Positions 29,527-39,215 of a stretch of 48,606 nucleotides of DNA are shown piece after piece. Location: positions 1-48,606 of the IMG/VR virus record IMGVR_UViG_3300047586_000069. One strand, 5' to 3'. The position numbers and the translations under genes are program-made. The first letter of the stretch is position 1. Each line of letters starts with the position of its first letter. The notes below the pieces were generated by a model, which was given only the letters and a program-made list of their open reading frames with translations, did not search any database and was not told the DNA's origin. The stretch comes from a virus.

Positions 29527-30857
29527 GCGCTTCCGCTTCCGATGTCCTTTCGTCATTCGCTCCAATTAAAATAATACAACCAAAAAACTTTCCCCAGGAT
29601 TCTTTTATCAAACTCTTCAATTCCCGGACCCGTTATCTCGTCATATACGGAGGAGGCGGAGCGGGAAAGAGCATCGCAACGGCCCAGAAGATGATATTTA
29701 AAGCCCTGAAATACCCCAGAAGTCGCATTATAGTGATACGCAAATGGGGACCGCAGCTTAGGCACATCACGTTCCAGATGCTCATCGATATCATAGATAA
29801 GCATGAGATCCCGTGTTACGTCCAGAAATCCGAGATGATCATCCGCTTTGATAACGGCAGTGAAATCCTTTGCGTGGCAATCGTCGACACCGCCCGTGCA
29901 GAAGCTGCCTCGAGAATCAAATCGCTAACTGACATCACCGACATCTGGATAGAAGAACCCAATGATCTGACCCTGGATGAATTCGAAATGATCAAGTTGC
30001 GATTGAGGGGAGAGGAATTAGAAAGCGGTTACAGGCAGATAATCCTGACATTTAATCCAGTGAACAAAACCCACTGGCTTTATGAAGAGTTTAACTTCGC
30101 TGGAAAAGCACCTCCCGGCGTTGAAAGGCAGCATTACACTTATGAAGACAATGAGTTCGTGGACCAGGCCTTTAAGGAATATCTGCGTACGGGTATCAAG
30201 GATAAGAATCGCCATAAGGTTTATGCTTTGGGAGAATGGGGTGAGTTAGGAGAACTCGTCTATGAGAACTATACAGACAAGATTTTCGGTTACACATACG
30301 ATTACTTCGACGTCCTGATCGCCGGCGTGGACTTTGGTTTTTCAAATAGTCCCAATGCGTTCGCACTGTTTGGAATGATGGAGGATTCTTTCGAACTGTA
30401 TGTGATCAATGAGGTCTATGAGTTCGGAACGATGACAAGGGACTTCATTGATTCGATAAAAACGCAACTTAAAGATTACATCCCTGAGCGGATGATAAAA
30501 GAAATTCCTATGTACTGTGACTCTGCACGGCCTGAGGCAATCGAAGAGATGAGACGGGCGGAATTAAACGTTTTTCCCGCAAAGAAGGATGTACTCGACG
30601 GCATAAACACGGTAAGGCAATTTCAGATTTACGTGCATCCCGATTGTCCGAGTTTCCTGCGGGAGATCCAGGGATATGTTCGACAAAAAGATGCCAAAGG
30701 CAATGCCCTAGAAATGCCTGACAAACAGGCTGGGTTCGACCATCTTTGCGACTCGTTACGTTACGCATGTCACTCTTGGATGATGTCGAAAAAGAAACAG
30801 ATCAGCGGAGTCGTGCCGATAATGGGAAAGATCGCAACCCGTGAGAGGATGTATTGA
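29523..30857 (+). CDS. terL: Terminase large subunit
   Basis: A 444-residue protein of PBSX/Terminase_3-like type. ATPase motifs: YGGGGAGKS Walker A (42-50), IRKWGPQLR, DITDIWIEEPNDL Walker B region (137-149) and LTFNPVNKTHW motif III (175-185). Nuclease: AGVDFGF (Asp270), YCDSARPEAI (Asp333) and DHLCDSLRYA (Asp406/410). It translocates DNA into the prohead and cuts it. The start TTG 29523 overlaps the small subunit stop (TTGA). With these residues intact it should be functional. Confidence 0.93.
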   Translation: MSASASDVLSSFAPIKIIQPKNFPQDSFIKLFNSRTRYLVIYGGGGAGKSIATAQKMIFKALKYPRSRIIVIRKWGPQLRHITFQMLIDIIDKHEIPCYVQKSEMIIRFDNGSEILCVAIVDTARAEAASRIKSLTDITDIWIEEPNDLTLDEFEMIKLRLRGEELESGYRQIILTFNPVNKTHWLYEEFNFAGKAPPGVERQHYTYEDNEFVDQAFKEYLRTGIKDKNRHKVYALGEWGELGELVYENYTDKIFGYTYDYFDVLIAGVDFGFSNSPNAFALFGMMEDSFELYVINEVYEFGTMTRDFIDSIKTQLKDYIPERMIKEIPMYCDSARPEAIEEMRRAELNVFPAKKDVLDGINTVRQFQIYVHPDCPSFLREIQGYVRQKDAKGNALEMPDKQAGFDHLCDSLRYACHSWMMSKKKQISGVVPIMGKIATRERMY

Positions 30858-30871
30858 TTAGATTGGTGCAT

Positions 30872-30967
30872 ATGAGATTAACACAAAACGAGAATTTGAC
30901 CTTTCTTGAAAAAACAAAAGGCCGAGATTTTGTCTCACCAGTTGCAGACTTTGGACAAGTAGGCTAA
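30872..30967 (+). CDS. 31-residue peptide
   Basis: Small frame (MRLTQNENLTFLEKTKGRDF) between terminase and portal genes, without a strong ribosome-binding site. Tentative. Confidence 0.25.
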   Translation: MRLTQNENLTFLEKTKGRDFVSPVADFGQVG

Positions 30968-30968
30968 C

Positions 30969-31049
30969 ATGACGGATTTCAAAGAATGTGATGACTGTGG
31001 CGGATGCTATGGCTGGGGAGGACTCGAAGAGATTGCGTTTAAATTTTGA
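30969..31049 (+). CDS. 26-residue Cys-rich peptide
   Basis: ECDDCGGCYGWGG contains three closely spaced cysteines, enough to suggest a metal site, and follows the previous frame by one base. Tentative. Confidence 0.3.
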   Translation: MTDFKECDDCGGCYGWGGLEEIAFKF

Positions 31050-31070
31050 AAACTTAGGGGGTGAGTCTAA

Positions 31071-32549
31071 TTGCCGGGGATGAAAAAGCAGGGGACTAAA
31101 ACGACTAAAAACAAGGTCGACACATTCGCCGAAGTCGGGACAATCGGGTTACGTCAGTCTGGCGGCATAATCGAGGAAGAGTGGTTGCGTGAACTTCAAG
31201 GCGAGCAGAAAATTAAAACGCTCAAGACTATGGAGGCCACGGAAGCGATCGCGTTTGCTGGTATATTTATATCCAAGATGGCGATCAAGCAGGTTAAATT
31301 CTGGTTCAACGAGGCAGGCGATACTGAAGCAGATGCACAGGCGAAAATCTTTGCTGAACAATGTCGCGAGGATCTGGAGGACGCATGGGGCCGTTACACT
31401 GACGAATGGATGACGTGTATAGCGCTCGGTTACTCTGTCGCTGAAACTGTTTATAAATTAAGGGTAGGGCCCGACGAGGAAGACCCATCGCGCAGGAGTC
31501 TCTACGATGACGGAAAAATAGGCTGGAGGAAGTTCGCGTTCCGCCCCCAGGAGACGCTCGATCACTGGGAGTTCGACCCTGATAATGGCGAGTTGCTCGG
31601 GATGTGGCAGCGCGACCCGATCAAAGGCGAGTCATATTTCATTCCAAAAACAAAGATGCTTCATTTCGTGATGAACTCGACTAAAGGGAACCCGGAAGGG
31701 TTGAGTCAGTTAAGGGGTGCGTATCCTGCTTATTACAAAAAACACAAACTCGAAGAAGCCGAACTCGTTCACATAATACGAAACGTAGCGGGGATCCCCG
31801 AACTCAAGATTCCCTCTGTTGAGTTCAAAAAAGACAAGGACGGAGGCAAAAGTCCGGCCCTCCAGACATTCGAGGACATTGGCAGGGACTTCTACAAAAA
31901 CGAGGAATCGTATTTCATCATCCCATCGGACGTTTATCAAGGAACGCAGGTCCCGATGTATCATGTCGGCCTCACTGCTGACCAACAGCCGAGCGGATCG
32001 CTGCCGACCACTGAGCCAATCAATCGCTGCCGGACAGATATCGCTCTCGTCCTTAACCTGACGTTCATGCTGCTGGGATCAAATACCGTCGGGTCACATG
32101 CTCTCGCAGAAACGCAGGCAGACTTCTTTGTCATGTTCATCGAAGGCATTTGCGATATGATCTGTGAGGTGTTTAACCGGCAGGCGGTCCCTCAGCTTTT
32201 CAAACTCAATACGTGGGAAGGGCTGACCGGACTTCCTAAGTTGGTTCATGATAACGTAGCGAAGACAGACGTTGCTAAACTAGGTGAGATATTGCTTAAC
32301 TTGATGCGGGCCGGAGTTCAGGTATTCCCGAACGACGAACTTCAGGAGCATATCTATGAAGAACTAGGAGTTCCGAAAGGCGAAACCATACCGACGCAGG
32401 AACAGCAGATAGCAGAAACGACTGCGGGGGGCAAGCAGACACCGCTCCAACAGACGCCGCTCCAACAGACGCCGCTCCAACAGACGCCGCAACCGTCTCA
32501 GCAAACAACGCAGAAATCCAACCGTTCTCGCAGGAGGCAGAAACAATGA
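31071..32549 (+). CDS. Portal protein (DUF935-like)
   Basis: A 492-residue protein after the terminase. AGGGGGTGA is followed after six bases by TTG 31071; ATG 31080 is an alternative. Portal features: an early AFAGIFISKMAIKQVKFWFN, then a wing and a clip region with WRKFAFRPQETLDHWEFDP and MLHFVMNSTKGNPEGLSQLRGAYPAYYKK, a typical portal sequence. The C-terminus has GVPKGE and ends in a Gln-rich tail with three TPLQQ repeats encoded by 15-bp units (about 32437-32490). The dodecamer forms the DNA entry vertex of the head. Confidence 0.9.
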   Translation: MPGMKKQGTKTTKNKVDTFAEVGTIGLRQSGGIIEEEWLRELQGEQKIKTLKTMEATEAIAFAGIFISKMAIKQVKFWFNEAGDTEADAQAKIFAEQCREDLEDAWGRYTDEWMTCIALGYSVAETVYKLRVGPDEEDPSRRSLYDDGKIGWRKFAFRPQETLDHWEFDPDNGELLGMWQRDPIKGESYFIPKTKMLHFVMNSTKGNPEGLSQLRGAYPAYYKKHKLEEAELVHIIRNVAGIPELKIPSVEFKKDKDGGKSPALQTFEDIGRDFYKNEESYFIIPSDVYQGTQVPMYHVGLTADQQPSGSLPTTEPINRCRTDIALVLNLTFMLLGSNTVGSHALAETQADFFVMFIEGICDMICEVFNRQAVPQLFKLNTWEGLTGLPKLVHDNVAKTDVAKLGEILLNLMRAGVQVFPNDELQEHIYEELGVPKGETIPTQEQQIAETTAGGKQTPLQQTPLQQTPLQQTPQPSQQTTQKSNRSRRRQKQ

Positions 32550-32695
32550 AACAGAGATGTCGGGAATGCAGCGATGTATTCGATGCTAGTCAGGAAGACG
32601 TCTATATTTTGACTCCCGACCCCTCGCAACCTGATCAAGTGCAGATGGCTCCGTTTTGTAAGAGTTGCCAAAAAGCGGCAAGGCAGGCGTGTTAA
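32546..32695 (+). CDS. 49-residue zinc-ribbon protein
   Basis: ATG overlaps the portal stop. RCRECSDVF and FCKSC form a CxxC...CxxC ribbon. Its position between portal and fusion protein suggests a head role, but nothing proves it. Confidence 0.5.
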   Translation: MKQRCRECSDVFDASQEDVYILTPDPSQPDQVQMAPFCKSCQKAARQAC

Positions 32696-32696
32696 A

Positions 32697-35600
32697 ATGC
32701 CAGGAGTCGACTTTCATCTCGCTACTCTTCGAAAAGTAAAAGTGTATCTTCCCGAGTGGGCCTTAAAGGAGATACACTCGAGGGCCTTTGCCAAATCAGG
32801 CGGAAAAGCTAGATGGCGACAAGGCGAGGCAGAACGATACGGTCCCGAAGGAATCAGCAAAGAATATCTCGAAGCGACCTACGACGTCGTGAGCGAACAT
32901 AAGGACTTGATCCCCGCGTGGCTCTTTAATAAACTTCATGAGATGGCATTCCCATCATCGGGAGGAATAGCGAAGGCTCGAAAATATAAAGCAGGTAAGA
33001 AAGAACCGCTCGCAAAAACGTCACTCGCTGAGATGACCCCTGACAAACTCAAGAAACTCCCGGATGCTGAACTCGGTCAGGCATGGTTCAGAGTCAATGA
33101 ATGGTATGTCGGAGCCAAGAAGAATGGAAAGGCGGTCGAAACGTTCATCAATGCTGGATCGTTTGTCTATGATGAGATGAAAGCCCGAAAGTATCACGTC
33201 AACGACAAACTGGATCTGGTTAAAGCTATCAGGAAGTTGCGTTTACAGGCTTTAAAGCAGGATTACTCGAAGGATGAAAGCGACACCGCCGGAAAGGGCT
33301 CCACTGCAAGCTTTAAATCGGAAAAAGAAACAGTGAAAAAACAGTCTGATTCGCTATCCATCGACCTCAACGCCTTATTCGATAATGCGCCCGATGACGT
33401 GCTTCTTGTGCCCGATTTCGTCGATTTCGTCGGGTCATCTGTAACTGGCCATCAACCGAACGATCTTGACATTTTATTCAGGGCCGATGAGAAGAATCAG
33501 AACTTCCTACTTCAATCGGAAAACATTCAACTCAGGATTCAGCAGGTGCTCGATCCTGAGAAGAAAGGGTTATTGCATTATGTCAACAATCCTCAAGGGA
33601 GTCATGCCGATTATGTTCCGTTATATGATTTAAGACTCGTTAAGGTAAACAAGTTTGGCAAAACGTTGGTAAAGTCAGATGAGATTCGTCCTGGCGCACA
33701 CTTCAGTCCAGAGAAACCAAGCATGGCCGGCGTGACTGAATACTTCAACACCTCAGAACTGTGGAGTGAGTGGGCCAAAGATAAACTTATCAAAGGCGCT
33801 AAACTTATTGGGGAGGTTAAATATGACGGATTCCGCTGCATCGTTACAAAGCAGGGTCAATCGGTAACAGTTTGGTATGAGGACGCTGAGGCAGATCGTT
33901 CAAAAGCAATTCCCGATTTTATTGCTGCAGTTAAGAAGGCCCCATTCGATTCATTCATTTTGGATGGCGAGATGCTTGCCAAATGGAATGATAAACTCGT
34001 TCCGAGGACACAGACGCTTGGACTACTAAGTGATAAACCATTCGAATTTGAACCTTATCTTTACATTTTCGATTGTTTGTATCTGAATGGTGAGGACCTG
34101 CATGGAAAGTCGCTTGAAGAACGGCACCAATTGGCAGCAAATGTAGTTAAACGTCTCGATCCTACGTTTTTCACTCACTCGACGCCCAAAGTAATCACCG
34201 ACGAGAAGTCACTTCAGATCATTGGAAAGTGGGCAGCTGCCCAGGAAGGATCTGAGGGATTGATGGTCAAGGATGCTACCAAACCATACCAGTTCGCCGC
34301 GTCTGAGGATTGGGCCAAATATAAAACGATAGTCGAAGAAAAATGCTGCGTCCTTTCTCGCGATCGTAAACAAAATGGCTATTCTTATCGATGCGGACTG
34401 CGTGATGACGGTACCTATACTAACAAAACAAAGTTAGGAAACCAGTCTTATATCGATCTGGGCAACACGTTCGTCCTGCCGCAGAACATAGCGAATGTTG
34501 GCGACACGATAAACGTGCAGATCGAGGAACTCATAATCCAGCGCGCGGACGACGGATCTCTGTCACTTGCTATGGGGAAACCAACGGTCCGCGGCCCCGA
34601 TAAGTCCCGGCCGGCGTATACGGCATCCCAGGCGGTTCAAGTCGCCCGCGCTGGACACATTCTAAAAGAGGAAGTAAAGAAGATTGATCTCTATCCGAAT
34701 CGGCCACTATTAAAAGAAGATATGCCGCTCATTGCATTCGTAGGCGGTTCACCCGATCCTCTTGAGATTGCGCGTGAAGAGTCGATGGTCAGTGTTCACG
34801 GTAGGATGTTTAAGGAAGAATATCTTGATCCATTGGGTCTTGAGAAAAACGAAGTGGCGTTGCTTAATATCGTGCCGCTTGTATTACGGGATCCAGAGGG
34901 GCACGTTCGCGGTCCGAATCAATCGGAAGCGGCAAAGTGGTTGCCCTGGGTCAATGAAGAGCTCGAAAACCTTAATCCAGATTTTACGATTGCCCTCGGT
35001 CATGCCGCCGCAAACACGCTTTCAACCGCAATTGACATGGTCCTGCCCCATCCAAAAGCATTGACCCACTCCTCGAGGCCGGAACTGAATCGAAAAATAA
35101 AGCAGTTTCAACGGATGCTTATTAAGCAAGCGTCTATGGAAGAGCAAGAGACGCGGGGTCAAGCCGCTGAACAGTTCTGGCACGACAACTGGTTTAAGGA
35201 ATTTCCAGTATCAGGATCCGGGAAATTTGTCATTCACGAACACTGGAGAGGACTCACGAAAGACGAGTTGACCGCGTCGCGTGACGAGTTAATCAAATCA
35301 GGTCATTCAGTCCACAGTGATCTCAGATTGCAGAGCGACGCTAAAGAACTACACGGTTGGACGATCTTTCTGGGACCTGCTGACAAAAATCAGACGAACC
35401 GCTTTATCGATCTTCCGCCGACCGACAACCTGCAGGTCACACCTAAACAGTTGGAACCTATTTCATGGTTGACTTATCATGGCGCATCTGAACCTGGAGC
35501 AGTCGGAGCGACGTCACAGAAATTCGCGAGATTCGACATCGTGGATCACGGCACGTACCGTATCGGCGTTTGGCGAGAGCATTATTTCGAATATTTCCTG

Positions 35601-36455
35601 AGCGGGGAGAAAGTAAAGGGCCGTGTTCAGGTTCAATACGCGCCGATGGGCGGAACTGGTCAGAATCGTGTTTGGCTGATTGGCAGGCCACAGGATCAGA
35701 AACCTTACTCAGACTCACATAAACTCGCTGACGTCATTAAGGAGCTGAAAGACAAAGATCAGCAATACCTCGTCTGGTGTGATGGAAAATCAAAACCCGA
35801 CGCTTTGGACCTAACTAAGCCGATAGAGATTAAAGGTCTTCCTTGGTACGATAAGATAATAACCAAAACAAAGAAGGATGCGAAACTTACGGCTTTATAT
35901 AAAACAAACACACCTTATAACTTTGATCACACGTTCGAGTTGTTATCAGCCGATGACAATGAAAATCGCCTTGTGACCGGAGTCGTTTACAAACCTAACG
36001 AACTTGACACCCAACGCGAATGGGGCCCGCCTGATGAACTGGAAAAGGCGGCCCGTTGGTGGATGGAACACAGTCAGGCGACAGGCGTCCGGCACGTACG
36101 GCGGGCTGAAGCTCGCGTGACGCAGAGCTACATAGCTCCGCAAGACATTACGATAGGAAACAGACTCGTTAAAGCTGGCAGTTGGATCGTTGAACTCCGC
36201 ATCCTTGCCAAGAGGTTGTGGCAGGAAATCAAGACGGGGGTTTATAACGCCTTCAGCATGGGCGGTTACGTTACTCGCACTCCGGGAATATTGCCGCCAG
36301 GGTTGAGCAAAGCGAAAGCAGGCGATCGGTCGACGATCAATAAACTGAGCGACATACAACCGCTGGAGATCACGCTTTGCGCGAGTGGGGCCAATAAAGA
36401 AAAACGGTTCCCGCTCTTAAAGTGCGATATGTGTCCAGCATTGGGATACAGCTAA
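32697..36455 (+). CDS. NTase-DNA ligase-UDG-like-3'-phosphoesterase-XkdF protease fusion
   Basis: A 1252-residue multidomain chain. About 10-110: duplicated helical unit with (L/I)P-W....LHEMAF..SGG. About 225-330: nucleotidyltransferase-like, GSSVTGHQPNDLD (246-258). About 340-640: ATP-dependent DNA ligase with EVKYDG (Lys375), ILDGEM (423-425), SEGLMVKD (519-526), WAKYK (539-543) and OB fold. About 675-790: UDG-like, FVGGSPDP (682-688), ALGHAAANTL, HP (785). About 840-970: LigD-type 3'-phosphoesterase, His847/His849 and HSDLR (873-877). About 1085-1245: XkdF-type prohead protease, VTGVVYKP, His1133, AFSMGG (Ser1187). Between portal and scaffold it occupies the protease slot. The ligase and protease calls are strong by motif; UDG is the weakest. 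Confidence 0.85.
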   Translation: MPGVDFHLATLRKVKVYLPEWALKEIHSRAFAKSGGKARWRQGEAERYGPEGISKEYLEATYDVVSEHKDLIPAWLFNKLHEMAFPSSGGIAKARKYKAGKKEPLAKTSLAEMTPDKLKKLPDAELGQAWFRVNEWYVGAKKNGKAVETFINAGSFVYDEMKARKYHVNDKLDLVKAIRKLRLQALKQDYSKDESDTAGKGSTASFKSEKETVKKQSDSLSIDLNALFDNAPDDVLLVPDFVDFVGSSVTGHQPNDLDILFRADEKNQNFLLQSENIQLRIQQVLDPEKKGLLHYVNNPQGSHADYVPLYDLRLVKVNKFGKTLVKSDEIRPGAHFSPEKPSMAGVTEYFNTSELWSEWAKDKLIKGAKLIGEVKYDGFRCIVTKQGQSVTVWYEDAEADRSKAIPDFIAAVKKAPFDSFILDGEMLAKWNDKLVPRTQTLGLLSDKPFEFEPYLYIFDCLYLNGEDLHGKSLEERHQLAANVVKRLDPTFFTHSTPKVITDEKSLQIIGKWAAAQEGSEGLMVKDATKPYQFAASEDWAKYKTIVEEKCCVLSRDRKQNGYSYRCGLRDDGTYTNKTKLGNQSYIDLGNTFVLPQNIANVGDTINVQIEELIIQRADDGSLSLAMGKPTVRGPDKSRPAYTASQAVQVARAGHILKEEVKKIDLYPNRPLLKEDMPLIAFVGGSPDPLEIAREESMVSVHGRMFKEEYLDPLGLEKNEVALLNIVPLVLRDPEGHVRGPNQSEAAKWLPWVNEELENLNPDFTIALGHAAANTLSTAIDMVLPHPKALTHSSRPELNRKIKQFQRMLIKQASMEEQETRGQAAEQFWHDNWFKEFPVSGSGKFVIHEHWRGLTKDELTASRDELIKSGHSVHSDLRLQSDAKELHGWTIFLGPADKNQTNRFIDLPPTDNLQVTPKQLEPISWLTYHGASEPGAVGATSQKFARFDIVDHGTYRIGVWREHYFEYFLSGEKVKGRVQVQYAPMGGTGQNRVWLIGRPQDQKPYSDSHKLADVIKELKDKDQQYLVWCDGKSKPDALDLTKPIEIKGLPWYDKIITKTKKDAKLTALYKTNTPYNFDHTFELLSADDNENRLVTGVVYKPNELDTQREWGPPDELEKAARWWMEHSQATGVRHVRRAEARVTQSYIAPQDITIGNRLVKAGSWIVELRILAKRLWQEIKTGVYNAFSMGGYVTRTPGILPPGLSKAKAGDRSTINKLSDIQPLEITLCASGANKEKRFPLLKCDMCPALGYS

Positions 36456-36555
36456 TCCAGCAAAACCAAACAGACTAATCGATTCGTTTTCTGTCGAATT
36501 GGAATTTGAATTACGCTTTACTAGACGAGACGAGACGAAACTATGGAGGAATTTC

Positions 36556-37359
36556 ATGGAAATGGATGAAGATATTCTTCAGGCCGTTTTCGATACGCCA
36601 TTGCAGACGCAGGAGTTCATCGACGCTTTAGGCAGGATGGAAAAGGCGGCTATGGACCCGAAGGCCCAGAAGCAGCTTGAGGGGGCACTCAAACTCATCG
36701 AATCGAGTTCGGATGTCCCAGAGGTCGCCAAGATTGTCGACCTGATTAAAAAGGCTCTAAGCGGCTATGGGTATCCGGCTCCTTCTGGAACTGGAAAGTC
36801 TGCTGACGCAAACAAGATCGAAAAAAAGGACCTGAAGAAAGAAGACACTAAAGATTCAAAGGACGCTGATAAAGGCAAGGACAAACTCGTTAAGAATGGC
36901 GATCCTGCGCTAGATGCCAAACTCGAGGAGTTCTACAAAGAACATGAAGCGCAAGGAAAGATGCTCAAGGAAGCCAATAAGCAGATCGAGGAGCTAAAGA
37001 AAGTCGAGAAGATGCGCGGCTACATGACGAAGGCCTCAGAGTTTGACGCTCTACCTCAAGACGGTCTGCCTGAGATGCTTATGGAAGTCGGTGAGACCAA
37101 CCCTGATTCCCTTGCGAAGTTCGAGGCGATTCTTACCAGTGCGAATGAGGCGAACAAGCAAAGCAAAATCATGCAGGAGATCGGGACGTCTGAACTCCCG
37201 AAGGGTATTCTTGGAGAAGTCGACGCAGGTGTCAAGGAGCTTATGAAGAAGTCCGGCGACCTGACGGAAGCGGCGGCTCGGGTCCAGTTCATAAAGGCCC
37301 ATCCCGAGAAGTACGACGAACTCGAACGGGATCGCATGAGAACGGCAAGGGGGTCGTAA
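36556..37359 (+). CDS. Scaffolding protein
   Basis: A 267-residue protein between protease and capsid genes. ATG 36556 follows GGAGGA. Highly charged, with a Lys/Asp-rich linker (KIEKKDLKKEDTKDSKDADK) and a coiled-coil stretch (KLEEFYKEHEAQGKMLKEAN), which is the usual profile of capsid scaffolds. It would guide head assembly and be removed by the XkdF-type protease. The assignment rests on position and composition. Confidence 0.7.
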   Translation: MEMDEDILQAVFDTPLQTQEFIDALGRMEKAAMDPKAQKQLEGALKLIESSSDVPEVAKIVDLIKKALSGYGYPAPSGTGKSADANKIEKKDLKKEDTKDSKDADKGKDKLVKNGDPALDAKLEEFYKEHEAQGKMLKEANKQIEELKKVEKMRGYMTKASEFDALPQDGLPEMLMEVGETNPDSLAKFEAILTSANEANKQSKIMQEIGTSELPKGILGEVDAGVKELMKKSGDLTEAAARVQFIKAHPEKYDELERDRMRTARGS

Positions 37360-37362
37360 ATC

Positions 37363-38142
37363 ATGACAGCGACAAAAGTAGCTTACGAAAACGATTCTGA
37401 CACTTTGGTCAAACCTGCGTACGCTGATTATTCCACGAAGCAGTACTATGCAATGTATCTCTACAGCGACGGCAGGGCGAAGATCTGCGGTGCGAACGCT
37501 GACATGACGGGGATACTCGAAAACAAACCGAATGCACAGGATCAGGACGCTGAACTGAAGGTTCGAGGAATCGCTAAGGGCGTATTGGGTTACGCCGTTA
37601 CGGTTGGAAACGCGCTCTCTACCAGATCGGATGGAACGTTTGGACCTCAATCATCCACCTATCCCAAAGTCGGAACGGCATTGGACTCGGGTTCAGCAGG
37701 AGACATTATTTCAATTCTACTCGGCGGCGGCGGTGTAACGGAGACCGGTCTGACAGCACCCCCTCCCGGAATGCCCCCAGTGTACCTGAAACTAACAGAC
37801 ATCACTACAGCGGCGGCGGTCTTCGGGCCTGTCACGATGCAACAGGCGGGGAAAATCCTCGACATGTTCGCTCACGTAATAACCGCTGATGACAAATCAG
37901 GAAAGGCAGCAACGCTCTATGCGAAGATCAACACAACTGCAGTAACCGGAGCAGAGGTTCCACTCACATCAGCGACGTGTATTAAGACGACAGCAGCGGC
38001 AGCGATAATTCCGTCGAGCGCAGCAGCTTCTGCGAACGACACTTTCGCCGCAGGAGACACGATCACGATCTTTGCGAAAGACGTGACTTCGTTTGCCGGC
38101 AGTGCTGGCGTGATTAATCTCTACATAATGACGTCGGCCTGA
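37363..38142 (+). CDS. Head decoration protein with extra beta domain
   Basis: A 259-residue protein immediately upstream of the major capsid gene. The N-terminal about 115 residues resemble the DUF2190 capsid cement family (GIAKGVLGYAVTVGNAL, VGTALDSGSAGDIISILLGG). The C-terminal about 120 residues form another beta-rich domain that recurs at the C-terminus of the 39641 protein (TFAAGDTITIFAKD...GVINLYIMT versus TFVAADTLKIHYTQ...GVLWVFIVT). It should stabilise the capsid and display the second domain outside. Confidence 0.75.
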   Translation: MTATKVAYENDSDTLVKPAYADYSTKQYYAMYLYSDGRAKICGANADMTGILENKPNAQDQDAELKVRGIAKGVLGYAVTVGNALSTRSDGTFGPQSSTYPKVGTALDSGSAGDIISILLGGGGVTETGLTAPPPGMPPVYLKLTDITTAAAVFGPVTMQQAGKILDMFAHVITADDKSGKAATLYAKINTTAVTGAEVPLTSATCIKTTAAAAIIPSSAAASANDTFAAGDTITIFAKDVTSFAGSAGVINLYIMTSA

Positions 38143-38159
38143 TAGGAGGTGAAAGAAAA

Positions 38160-39137
38160 ATGCCACAACCAGTATTAAGCGATCTGTATTACAGTCAGAT
38201 CCAGCAAGACGTCAGCGTGATGAATCTTCAGAAACCTGATGATTTCATCGCTGACAAAGTCCTTCCCCGCCTGATGGTCGACAAGTCGAAGGGAATATAC
38301 TACATCTACGACGACGCGTATTTCCACACGGCCGGAGCCAGGAAAAGGTTGCCCGGAACGAAATCCAACACAGTCGGATTCACCGCTTCCCGGGCTAGTT
38401 TCTCGATCGATGAATGGGCTCTAAACTCGATCATCCCGGAAGAAGACTATGAGGAAGCAGATTCAGTGTTCGACCTCGACGCCGACCACACGACGATGTT
38501 GACTCAGAACATGAAAGTCTCGATGGAGGCAGAATTCATCTCCAATGTCATGGCCGCAGGGAAGTGGACGACGACCCTTTACGGTGAGGTCCACGGAGGT
38601 GGAGGTGGCGCGAGTTACTTCGACTACTGGTCAGACACGACCAACGGCGCTCCAATCACCGACATAAGGAGCGCCAAGAACACCATAGTTAAGGCCACTG
38701 GCCAGCGACCGAACAAATTGGTTCTCGCTCCTGAAGTGTACGACGCGCTCTGCGAGCATCCCGACATCCTGGCGAGATACACGCCGACGACTTCCAAGAC
38801 CGTCGATCAGACAGACCTCGCAAGATTATTTGGGGTTGACGAGGTTCTCGTTCCGTACGCGATCGCGAACACTGCCGCAGAAGGCCAGACCTACACGCCG
38901 AACTACATGCACAGCAAATACGCTCTGCTTCTCTACGTCACGGATGCGCCCGGAAAGCGGGTGCCAACCGGAGGCTACACCATCACGAAGAGACAACAGG
39001 GCGCGCAGCCGGTGACGGTGCGGAAAGGCCGTGAAGAGTTCCTGAAGCGAGCCAATATAATCGAGGTCGCGTCCTCGTGGAGCTTCAAGATCGTTGCTCC
39101 AGCGATGGGCGTGTTCTTCAGCGGGGCTGTAGCGTAA
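38160..39137 (+). CDS. Major capsid protein, HK97 fold
   Basis: A 325-residue protein with a GATAGGAGGTGAAAGAAAA leader, the strongest type of ribosome-binding site, as expected for an abundant product. It resembles gpE-like capsid proteins: IADKVLPRLMVDKSKGIYYI, a central TGQRPNKLVLAPEVYDALCE followed by HPDILARYTPT (P-domain helix and A-domain), RLFGVDEVLVPYAI, and a C-terminal RANIIEVASSWSFKIVAPAM. It builds the icosahedral shell. Confidence 0.9.
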   Translation: MPQPVLSDLYYSQIQQDVSVMNLQKPDDFIADKVLPRLMVDKSKGIYYIYDDAYFHTAGARKRLPGTKSNTVGFTASRASFSIDEWALNSIIPEEDYEEADSVFDLDADHTTMLTQNMKVSMEAEFISNVMAAGKWTTTLYGEVHGGGGGASYFDYWSDTTNGAPITDIRSAKNTIVKATGQRPNKLVLAPEVYDALCEHPDILARYTPTTSKTVDQTDLARLFGVDEVLVPYAIANTAAEGQTYTPNYMHSKYALLLYVTDAPGKRVPTGGYTITKRQQGAQPVTVRKGREEFLKRANIIEVASSWSFKIVAPAMGVFFSGAVA

Positions 39138-39215
39138 TCTGGGCAGAGAAGACGGGAGGAACAAAAAAAGAAACCGAAGAGGGGGCGCTGCAATAGATTA
39201 AGTAGCGACGATAAA

